Source: Holothuria scabra
Lineage: Eukaryota > Echinodermata > Holothuroidea > Aspidochirotida > Holothuriidae
NCBI GenBank assembly: GCA_037179385.1
Contig: CM074179.1
Coordinates: forward strand, 37,933,224 to 37,997,223
DNA: 64,000 nt
Direction: 5' to 3'
The stretch's first letter is position 1, and each line of letters opens with the position of its first letter. The notes beneath the pieces are model-generated. The model saw only the letters and a list, made by a program, of their open reading frames with translations. It did no database searches and was not told the DNA's origin. The position numbers and the translations under genes are program-made. Positions 45,671-55,664 of this stretch are shown piece by piece.

Positions 45671-47042
45671 ATAAAATAATTAATAAAACGTTGGGTCTTT
45701 AATTGACCTAAAATTTCAAGTCATTTTTCGTTTAACTCATAACTGTAGGTAATATAGACCCACTTGGGGTTACATGCTCCACTGATATTTTGTTTCTCCG
45801 CGTGATGTATATCTTCATATATCTTAAACTCTGTGTACTTTGATTTCAATTCAGGAGAGTGTGGTCTATGGTTTCTTCTTTAGCTTTTAATAAATACATA
45901 ACAATATTTTGTAAATCAGAACAAATTTGGAGGAAAGGCAGGGACCCCCATGAAAAAAAAAACCCTTGATCTTTCGTCGCTTTATTGCTTTCCACTCGAC
46001 ATCCCAGTGTTATCAAATGGAAAAAAAAAACTCAATGATTTTCGTCCTGACTTGATATACAAGCATTTTGACAACATCTTTTCAACAACAACAACAACAA
46101 TTTTTCTCCCTTTTTACGCCGAGAACTCTGTTTTAATAATCCATTGTTTCCAGTTCCTAGCAATGCGAGCCAGTGAGCATAGTGGATGGAGAAAATCATG
46201 AAATCAGGAATCCATGCGATGAATTTGACTGAATTTGCCGCACGCAGTATGCCGAAGAACCGAAAAACTTGACTATAAGGTCCAGTGGAAGGCCAACGAG
46301 CACTTTTTATGGCATTAGAAGGCATTAGAAGGCATTATTTTCGTTTCCCATTGCATTGTTGTTTGCGGGGAGATTGACATCTAATTAGCAGTACAGTGCA
46401 CTTGAACTGTCCTCTGATCGTTATTGAACAAGAAGTTGAGGGTCTTTGCTAAATATGAACAAATTTTTGAAAAAATGAAATATCTGTTCATTTATCAGAT
46501 TTATTCTGCCTAATGAATACAATTGTGGAAAGGAAGTTCTAAAAAAGGGTTTATCATAACTACGAAAGGACAGCGGCTTAACGTCCATATGGTCAGGAGC
46601 GACCGCCGTCTGACGAAAAAAAAAAACTGTGTGGTTTGTGATTTCATATGATGGTCCCTCATAGCTCCCTGCAGTAAGACGGTTGAGAGAATTGGAAATA
46701 TCTGTGGTGAGAAATATCTCCCTTGAAATTCACTTGCACATTCTATGGCGAGAGTTCAGGAAGTTGTTATTAGATGGAGATTTATGGAGAACTCTTTTCT
46801 TTGAGCCCTTAAAGTTGCCGACATTTATATCGTTTGTATGTTGTTAACGTACAACTCCCTTGGATAAGTTTGTCCAAGTTTCAAGGGAGTGGATTCTCTA
46901 ATGACGAGGTGGTCATCTTTCTGACATCTGGAGGTATAAAAATATAGGTTTGTAGGATGTTCTTGCTCCATACGCTTCGTCGCACCTTAGTTAAGTTCAT
47001 CGAACTTAGACGTGATTTTAAGTTTAAAGATTAGGTTTAAGG
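45671..47042. other. No gene; small GGCATTAGAA triplication at ~46310-46337
   Basis: The decamer GGCATTAGAA occurs three times in tandem near 46311-46337. Poly-A runs lie at about 45952 and 46021. No other feature is supported. Confidence 0.45.
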
Positions 47043-48574
47043 CTGCCGCACACTGCTCCACGCGACTGCGACGCAACAAAACTCATTCCAGTTTCCGTCG
47101 AGATTGAATCGCGTCGGAGCGTTGTGCGGCAAAATTTGCTTACGACCCAACTCACTTTCAACAGTTTTTAAGTGAGTTTTAAGGAAATCGGGCATATCCG
47201 TCGCAAGGTCTTAAGCCGTCGCGTTTGACTTGAATCGCGTCGGACCAGTGCGCGCCTGTCTCCGACCCGACGACGAGACTGGCGTTCTTCAGCCAATGGG
47301 GTTGCGTTTTGGAAATCAGGTGACCATACTGGATGTCAGAATGGCGGCCCCTTAGTGGAATGAAGACCAAGAGATTCAACTTATTGAGATGTGGCAAACG
47401 GTGCCCTGTTTATACGATTTCAGTCACATACATTACAGTAATAAAAGAGTAAAATCTCAGGCATTTCTCGAGATAGCAACTACGCTGAATTGTGAAGGTG
47501 GAATTGCTGATTTTTTTTTTTAGAAATGATTGATTGATAATTGTTACTTGTTTATAGACTAGCCTGAAAAGTACTATTGATTGCCTAGCCATAGCCTAGT
47601 CTAACACTGAGTAGAGCAGGGTTTTGGGAGAAGGGGCTGATGCAAATTTTGACGGGTGTGTGATAAAGTAACCGTGGTGAAAACAATATATATTGCTAAA
47701 TCAAAAATACCCCCTGGATCCGCCCCTGGGGGGGGGGGGGTTGGGTTATGTCATTATTATATTGCATAGCCGATAGGCCTATCTGTCTGAATCGTCGGAT
47801 GGGGGGGGGGGGGTATGCTCAGTAACACACCCTCTGGATACAAATTTAGTATGTGCACCGTGGGAACTAACAATTTCCCACTGCGGAGGCGAGGGTATAG
47901 GCAGGCCAAGAGGTTTGATTAGAAGTGTAGAGGTGTCCTCTGACCCTGAGTCTTGGATTTATGTTATTAATTGAAATATGTAAGATGTAAAGAATGCATA
48001 ATGGCGTAGGTAGTGGAAACATCAGGGTTTTCGAAGTGTGTGTGTGTGTGTGGGGGGGGGGGGTGAGACCAAGTTGGGGACATTTTGAAGACCTCCCCCC
48101 CCCCCAGGAATGAATTTATGTCAGTTTAGAGGTTGGGGTCTATACCACGGTATAGCCCTACACCAGAGGGCCAATGGTTGCCATGGAAACGGGTTTGTAG
48201 TCACAGGTACGATAAGTGAGGGTGAAGGGTGAGTTAGGACCGTGCGTAGTTGTGTTCTAGTTACGTGGTAAAGGTTAAAACATCAAAACGTTTATGTACA
48301 CTTTGCGGTTTTGACCGATCTTCCAAGTCGAACTCCTCGTCTAACAGCAGGGGAAGCAACAAAACGCGGCGAGTTCTCTTAGTGCGAGATTTATCCGTCA
48401 TTTTTTCTGATTGTTTATCAGTTTTGTTGTAGTCTTGTCTGATCAATGTGCGGTTTGCATGCGACCCGACTGGAACGCGACACAACTGCTTAAAACTCAT
48501 TTAAAACTCGCTTGCGATTAGCGTCGCAAGTGAGTTTTGTTGCCTCGAGGTCGGGTAGGAGCAATGTGCGGCAG
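47043..48574. mobile_element. DNA transposon with long imperfect inverted repeats, 1.53 kb, family unresolved
   Basis: Left end CTGCCGCACACTGCTCC and right end, in reverse, CTGCCGCACATTGCTCC (16 of 17 match). The similarity extends about 45 bp to GCAACAAAACTCA on both sides. GC-rich CGACGC/GCGTCG motifs are scattered through both terminal 200 bp. Flanks GTTTAAGG and GTTTTACA agree only partly, so no target duplication is claimed. There is no transposase. The interior has two poly-G runs (47726 and 47803), another at 48050, and a TG repeat. Confidence 0.7.
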
Positions 48575-49519
48575 GTTTTACAAGGTGACCTGAATTCACT
48601 CTCGCAGTCAGATGGAATATGTTGCGAAGGGCTCAAAAAAGGTGTTGCTAAAAACAATATACCTGCTCCTTCTGGGATAATTAACAATTTTTGGAAGGAA
48701 AGAGTGTGCAATGGACAAAATGTGTGGTAGAGCATGTCCACGGTATTTCTAGATTGTCGTAAGAGGATATAAAAGGAAAGGACTTGCCACGTGTTAGAAA
48801 TGTATCTGAAACCAAACGTGAATTTGAAACCCAAATCTAAAAATATTACGTTGTCAGTATTATATAGGCATGAAGTTATTCGTGTCCTTCGCCCGGAAAT
48901 TCTTGGGCGAGGGAAAGTTGAGGGACCGATTAATGCAAATTTTAAAAACTATTCAAAATACGGTATATTGTCTAACCTTTTTTATATTAAAAGTAAAAAA
49001 GAACTGATTTTAAGAAGGACCTTACAAATAGACAATTTGGTAAATTATTAAAGCAAATCTGCAAGGATAATATTAATTAGCACTGCCAATGTTTGGGCAA
49101 TTTTATATCAAACAATGTGCTTTGTGAAAACTCACATGTATGAGGACATTCGATGCGATGTCGTGCAATACTGGACCAAATTACCCGGTTTTCAAGAAAA
49201 AAAAAAAAAAAAACGGCATTTTGAGTTATAGAGTAAAGGAACAAGTACGGGGCGTTTGAAAGCAGAGATACCTGAGATGCAATTTTGTGCAATACTTATG
49301 GGAGTGTAAACATGAATGCTGTATATATTTGACACATTTCACACAGTGAGGGAAAAATAGTGTCGGTTTGGAAAAAAATCTGCATATTCGATGGACCCTA
49401 AAGGCAGTTTGCTTCAATATTTGATGACTGTAATTGCCTTTGGACCTCCATCTTTAGGAACAGGTGCTTTGAGTCGGTTTTCTGCTGGACCAGAAAAGTT
49501 TCGCCTCCAACATGTATAT
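48575..49519. other. No supported feature
   Basis: Short open frames only. A poly-A run lies at about 49197-49213. Confidence 0.5.
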
Positions 49520-50440
49520 GTTTTGTGTACATTATTGAGCACTATCAATTTGAAAAAGAAGAAACGGTGCGAGGGTATTATTGCCCGAAATTGCAAATCC
49601 AAATTGGCAATTACCCTTGCACAGAGTTACAGTTGGGTTGAGGAGGTCAGAAGCTATATTAAAAACCCCTATAAGATGCAATCTGGAGGGTTTTAAAAGC
49701 TATTTTTTAAAAGGACAAGCAATGTTAATAAGGTCCCCATCCTCTTCTTAAGGAAGCAACCAAGATGCGTTTTTTTTTTTTTTTTATTTTTACTCGAATG
49801 AAACGGGGAGGGAATTTTACTCTCCTTCCTCTGGAAAAAGGGGAGAAGACTAATCTCAGTTTTGCCCCTTTAACGGAAACCCTTCATTAAACTTATGCAG
49901 ACAAAAATTAGAGAGTGAAAGAATTTTCAAGGAGAACAAATTTGAGACAATATGGAAGTAGATCAGTTCAAGGATTTGGTTGTCGACATGGAGGGCGGCA
50001 TGAGTTGCAAGCTATTCCACAGGACTTCAAGAGCCTATAGTGGTAGGATCTTGTTTCCGAGTCCCCAAGCCAGATCCGTCAGTTCAGATTGAAAGTTCAA
50101 GAGTAGTCACCCCGAACTTCTGAAGTAGCAGCTAAATATCACCATTCTCTTTTCATTTCTTTTTAAAGTATTTTGCCCCACTTTATAACTTCCATATTGC
50201 ATATTCAAGGTAAACCAAACAGTTGTTTCTAGAAAATTTGACATTGAAAGAGAAATATTGTTGTCACATGACTGAAATAGCCAATCATGAAACAGCACAG
50301 TCTGCTAAACCACATCAAGTTGGGCCGACTGCTGAACGGATTCAGACCGAAACACCATAAATTTGAGACATCACGACCTATACGTTTGAGATATCTCCAC
50401 CACAGTGACATGAAAAACGGGTTTGAAAGCAGCGTTAGAG
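49520..50440 (+). repeat. Low-copy repeat, copy B
   Basis: Aligns to copy A from GAGCACTATCAATTTGAAAA (49530) to CACCACAGTGACATGAAAA (about 50400). It runs directly into copy C, which repeats TGCAATCTGGAGGGTTT. B and C are therefore in tandem, offset by about 810 bp. Confidence 0.65.
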
Positions 50441-50454
50441 AAACAGATGGATTA

Positions 50455-51310
50455 AAGGGGCCACCAGCTATCTTAAAGGCCTCAGTAAAGTGCAATCTGG
50501 AGGGTTTAAAAGCTGTTTATTTATGAAAGTTCAAACAATGTTAAAAATGTCCTTCTCCTATTCTTAAATAAGAAACCATGGTACTGACATTTCTATTTTT
50601 ACGGCAACGAAAGGAGGGGGTTTAACCCGAGGCCCCTTTCTCTGGCAAAGGGGGAAGTGTACTTATCTCAGCTTTACCTTTTTGACGTAAACCCTTTAAT
50701 AAACTTATGCAGAAGAATGTACAAGCAAGATGAGTTAAAGGATTCGTTAGCCTGCATGAAGGACAGCATTGATAACAAGCTATTTAAGAAGGCTCAAAGA
50801 ACAGATAATGGCAGAGTCTTGTTTCCCTCCGAGTTCTCGAGCTAGATCTACTGATGGAAAGCTAAATTAAGTATGTCTTCATTAAGACTGCTTTGGGCTT
50901 ACAGTCAACGGATTCAACGGATCCAGATGTAACCAGGAGGGCCGAAATACCATACATCTGACACATCCCCCCTATGTTTCTGATGTGCCTTCGCTACACT
51001 GATAGAGAAAAGGAGTTTGAAAGCAGCACCGCCCAGGTTTGCGTAAAGCTGCCATCTCTGACGGTGAAACGTGTAAGAAAGGCAGGAGAAAAATTAAAGG
51101 AGAAAACACGTGAGATTATCAACAAAAAAGATGTCAAATTCTCTTAAACACCAAGATCACTTCCAGAATGTAGTATTGTTGTTAAGAAAGACGGCTCAAA
51201 TCAAAGGCTGGTACGATGAAGTGAAGCGTTACTGGTAGACTGTAAGTATAGTTTAGCCCAAGTTCAGTGCAATGTTGAAGAGGGCTAACCTTCTACATTT
51301 GAACTAATGA
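50455..51310 (+). repeat. Low-copy repeat, copy C
   Basis: Starts near AAGTGCAATCTGGAGGG (50487). It shares TCTCAGCTTTACC, ATAAACTTATGCAGA and TTGTTTCC with copy B, and CTTCCAGAATGTAGTATTGT and AACTAATGAGGA with copy A. A 62-codon open stretch at 50657-50845 is not preserved in the other copies. Confidence 0.6.
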
Positions 51311-53365
51311 GGACAATGTTTACCATTGTATTAAGTATTTAATTCATATAAAAATGAGGTTGACAAATAAACCCTTGGGTAATTAATTGAACTCAGGTTT
51401 TAGTCATTTTCGTTTGATCCATAATCTCGGTCAAATTGACCCGGTGTAGTAATTTAAATTTATTTAGCACCTTGCAACATAACTGAAGTTCATGACCAAA
51501 GACTTCATGTATCACGGGACGTTGTCAATGAAGAGATATGTCATTCAAGTTTTACCTTCCTTTCTTGAGGAGTGTTTGAATTTATCAATACTGTTACACT
51601 TAAAATGCATTCATACCACTGAGTGTACACTACGCAGGCTTTGGTGTCGAAGTTACAGAATACCGCCAAACAATACAACATACAACATACATACAAAAGA
51701 TCCATTTCTCACAAACATATCTAGGCTACGTTACTTTTTCTGAAGAGGGTCTTAAGTTACAAGCAGAAGCAGCCACATGCAGATGTAAAATATTACCTCT
51801 AATAACCTCTCCTAAAAAGGTGAATATGCACGGAACGGGAACCACAAAAGGATTGGACAGAAGATCAACAAAAACAAAGTAAGAAGTTGCCTTACTGCTC
51901 TACTCGAGCTGCAGCGACCTAGCTCGCTGGTACGCGTCAAGGGATTCAGTCTGGTGTTTTGTTAAGTGTTGGCGATCTTGGTTTGATTGCACGGGTTACG
52001 GTTTTTCAGTTGCTGGCCATATGAATGATCCTTCGGCCGGTTTGGCCGTGTCCATTTGGCACGTAAAAAGCCCATTACTACCTCGCAAATAGTGGTATAT
52101 CTGACCAATGTTATACCACGTTTGTTTACATTTTCCGCTAGCTGTCTCTTATCAAGCTTGTGCTTTTATGAAGCATGCTTCAGTAAGTTAAGCAGGAAGT
52201 TGTGTGAAACTTTATTACCCCGCCAAACCTTCCTTTTTGATGGGGACTCGGGTGAAATACCCTATGGGGTAAGAAAATCATCATGGAGGCGGATAAAAGA
52301 TATGATCAATTTACTTGGTGGCTTTATCGCACAACCTGCTGCTGATTTTAAACCTTCTATTAAGGAGTCTTTCAAAGCATATTTTTCACAATTATAATCT
52401 CAATATATTTTTGTGTTGGGTGAGACAGGAGGCCCACCTAGGTAACTTACGGAATACCGCACACCACTTTTCAAGAGAAGACTGGGGTTGAATCTACATA
52501 AAGTGATGTGCATGATCCGCTGAGCATAACACATAATACTTACTGCACGTAAGGCGATCTTTTTTCTTTTTCTTTGACATTCCTTGACGTATGGGATAAT
52601 GTAACAACTGATTACCTAATTGCCAATTTTTCAGCTTAATCTTGTCCATGTAATTAACAGGTGGTTTTGTTATTGATATAATCTTTCTGAAAACAACTCA
52701 TTGGGAAGCGCAGTAGCAAAGTTATCATCTTGTACGAATCATCAGGTCCAAGACTCCCCTTTTGATTTGCAAGTTAGGGGAAAAACTCTGTCTAAATGCA
52801 GCTCTCTGAGATTTGTCATAAAATTATATGTGATGAAAAGTACCGCATTCGTCACGTATCTATTCACCGTCACTATTATAGTACAGTTCAATGTTCTTTT
52901 CAAAGATTTACCACTACTACGTGGCACCCAAGGCAGCCTAAACTTAACAAAAAATTCCCAAAGGAGAAGACTTTGGCAAACACTATTAACTATCTGGATC
53001 CTAAAACCCTCTTCCACTAACCCAGCAACACAAAAAGTTCAACAGGTTTGCATACAGTAACTGCTTCACGACGAATGCAACCAGTATGGAATGGCACGCA
53101 GAAATAATTTTACATGATTGTCGTTGTGTTAGCTGTTACTTTTGAAATGTGATGCCATGATGGGACTCAATGGTTAAATACACTTCAAAGAGTTTTCTCG
53201 CGAAGCGCTTGAAACAAAAGTAGTTCAGATCTTTTTGAAAAAAGCTCACATCCCATCTAAATCAAATAGGTTCCCAAATATTGCATTATATTGCAATGCT
53301 GATACTTTTTCTCAGCAAGATGGTTCTATTTTACCATAGCTATCTGTGCGACACACCCCTTTGTT
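51311..53365. other. No gene; possible SINE/LINE 3' tail at 51940-52080
   Basis: CGGCCGGTTTGGCCGTGTCC then ATTTGGCACGTAAAAAGCCC (52033-52073) resembles the 3' part of short interspersed elements in marine invertebrates, where GCACGTAAAAGACCC is common. Open frames at 52056-52397 and 52701-53060 have no recognised motif. Confidence 0.35.
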
Positions 53366-53553
53366 TAGGGACCGCGGATACGGGGGGCTTCGGGGGGGGG
53401 GTTAGCCCCGGACCTCTACTTTAATTGCCCTGGGCATTTTGTGCCGCCATAAACTGCATTTTGGGCCGTCTTAAACTGCATATATTTTATTGGACTTATT
53501 GGACCGCTTCGATGATTAGCCCCCGCACTTCAAAATTGGCTCCGCGGCCTCTG
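53366..53553. mobile_element. hAT-like MITE, 188 bp (CAGRGRYCGCGGAG family, copy 2)
   Basis: Ends TAGGGACCGCGGATAC and, in reverse, CAGAGGCCGCGGAGCC. Internal TTTTGGGCCG, TGGACCGCTTCGATGATTAG and CCCCCGCACTTC are the reverse complement of the copy at 18562-18740. It contains a G10 run near 53392. A target duplication is not evident. Confidence 0.65.
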
Positions 53554-53873
53554 TTGTTGTGAAATTATCAGGTGTAACAAACTTTTAAAACTATAATTAC
53601 CCGGAAGTATACGAATTTCTGGCTCACTTCCCCGAAAACTGAGTTTTTTCGAGCAAAAGTATGACTTCAGAAAATGCAAAATATTTCACCAGATTGTTTC
53701 CGAATTTATTTGGAAATTGATATTATTCAGACATCTCCCCTTTAGACCGCTTTCCAGGACGACAATTACTCGTCGCATGTTTCCTTTGCCCTATCAGAAC
53801 ACCCTATGACAGCCCCTGAATCCTCCATTGTCACCTCATCAAGATACTGAGACAGTGATTAAGCTAACTTCTA

Positions 53874-54752
53874 CACGCTCTAAAAACTGTTGGGCAAAAT
53901 ACAAAATGCCCAACATGGGCACATTATTGCACAACAAATGGGTTAACAACTGTTGGGCAAATTAATGTTGGGTAAAAATCCAGGTGTTGGTACAAGGTGT
54001 TGGGCAAGTTTTAAAGTACCCAAAAGTTGGGTAAAATGTAATTGATCAATCAGATGATTAGTTAAAGATCAGTCAAGTTTTACAGTTAATTATTGTTATA
54101 TAATTGGTTTATTATAAGATCTCATGGTTGAATAGGTTGTATTTGGTAAAAAAAAAAAAAAAAAAAAAAAAAAGCTAATGATAGAAAAGCAGTAAAAATC
54201 TAGACGAAAGTATTTAAAGAGCAATGGTCGCATAGAGAAAAGAAGTTTCCATTGCTACGTAATTTCGCAGAAGCAATGGAAAGTTCAGGATTGGGAGTTA
54301 GTTACTCTAAACTTCACTTCACTATTTACTTACCAAGTGTATCGTCGCTAATGCGTATAGCTTCTTCGTCAAGCAGTATGAAGTTTGGTTTCGCCGAACG
54401 GCCCTTTGTCAGAGGGTCGGTGAATAAGTTAGGGCGCTTTGGCAAATCTACGTCACATCCAAATCATATAATTATATATCAGGTTATATTGAAATCCAAA
54501 CAAGCACCCAACAAACTGTGTAGTTGCATTGCCCAACACCATTTGCCCAACAGTTTGCCCAATAGTTGGGAGGACACATGTATACCCCGTGTTGGTTAAA
54601 AGTTGGTCATTCAGTAGTGCCCAACTACTAGGTAGTTGCATTGCCCAACACCATTTGTCCAACAGTTTCCCCAATTGTTGGGAGGACACATAATTATATA
54701 CCCAGTGTTGGTAAAAGGTTGGGCAAATATTTGCCCAATATTTTTTAGAGTG
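53874..54752. mobile_element. MITE, 879 bp (CACTSTRAAA-end group) with internal duplication
   Basis: The left end CACGCTCTAAAAACTGTTGGG (core CTCTAAAAACTGTTGGGC) and the right end, in reverse, CACTCTAAAAAATATTGGGC are inverted repeats. The left flank is TA (53872-53873) and the right is CA. TTGGGC/GCCCAA motifs recur throughout. A block of about 111 bp is present twice (from about 54520 and about 54631: GTTGCATTGCCCAACACC, CCAACAGTTT, GTTGGGAGGACACA). A poly-A run of 26 lies at 54148-54173. No coding capacity. Confidence 0.7.
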
Positions 54753-54860
54753 CATGTCGTTAAGTATTTCTTTTAGTATTTCAGTTAAATTAGATGAAAA
54801 CACAGCTACCTTTTATCTTGTTAAGATGTTTTGTTTTCATAGTTATATCTGCAACGAAGG

Positions 54861-54864
54861 GTGT
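54861..54864. other. Target-site duplication, left copy (GTGT)
   Basis: GTGT directly precedes the 5' LTR and recurs at 61611-61614 after the 3' LTR. Four-base duplications occur in Ty3/gypsy elements. Confidence 0.8.
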
Positions 54865-55536
54865 TGTTACGAGACGACATCAACCAGATTGAATCCTCGG
54901 ACGAGCGAGTGAAAAGTTCTAGAAAGTGCTAGCATCGGTGTTGTCTCTCGAGCATATTCAGCGGGTAACCCCAGAGAACATTCGCACAGTTACGAGAATG
55001 TACGATCACCTACTGGAAACTACTGTATGATGTAATGGCCTAATAATAGCCAACTTGTGGTTATGGGTTACTGAGCCCAGAACGTTCGCTGTTTGTTTTG
55101 TACGAGATCAAACGAGACGTTTCCATAAGAGTAAGTTTCAGACTTTTCTGGAAGAACTACCAGGCGTATAAAAGGTCATGCAAGAACTGTGACAAGATAG
55201 GGAAGAGAACAGAAGATACACAGATAATACAGAAACCAGACGTCTGCTTCGCCGCCTAACGCTGTAATTGTGTCGCCATTTACCGATCACTATAGACTTC
55301 ATCCTGCCTTCGCGGAACAGAGTCCTACGCTGTGCTGCTGTACAATCGACGCTAACAACACTACCCCTTGGACAAAGAGTGATACCGTAAGCTGTAAAAG
55401 ATTGTAAGTAGATTTAAGATTAATTGTTGTAAATTTAAGGAAGTAAGAGGTGAATAATAATTAAGTTGTTGATTTTAATCTCGCTCTTCTGTGGTCTTTC
55501 GCTGTTATTGGTTTGAATTGCGACCAAGCCGTAACA
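54865..55536 (+). repeat. 5' LTR, 672 bp
   Basis: Starts TGTTACGAGACGAC and ends CCAAGCCGTAACA (TG...CA). It is identical in length to the 3' LTR and differs at about four positions: near 54927, 54972, 55302 and 55533. A TATA box lies at 55167-55174. No canonical AATAAA is seen. AATAAT near 55455 is a candidate polyadenylation signal. Confidence 0.97.
55167..55174 (+). promoter_or_regulatory. TATA box of the 5' LTR (TATAAAAG)
   Basis: TATAAAAG lies 302 bp into the LTR, in context GGCGTATAAAAGGTC. It is repeated at 61241-61248 in the 3' LTR. It is the likely core promoter of the element's RNA. Confidence 0.75.
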
Positions 55537-55540
55537 GAAT

Positions 55541-55560
55541 TGGTGGCCTAACATCCGGGA
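55541..55560 (+). other. Primer-binding site (TGGTGGCC...)
   Basis: Four bases after the 5' LTR the sequence reads TGGTGGCCTAACATCCGGGA. The TGG matches the CCA end of a tRNA. The first eight bases would fit a tRNA whose acceptor end is GGCCACCA, such as tRNA-Ile. The rest does not match that tRNA well, so the primer is not assigned. Confidence 0.6.
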
Positions 55561-55664
55561 AAGAATTTTACTACCAGGTAGAAAATTCGAGAAATTTCGT
55601 TGTAATTTGCAACTGTATTGTCCAGACTTCTTAGTTGTTTGCGAGTGTTTGACGCAACCTCAAA

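Noticed and set aside
52056..53060. Plus-strand open frames at 52056-52397 and 52701-53060
   Set aside because: No domains or splice context, and they begin inside a SINE-like tail or AT-rich DNA.
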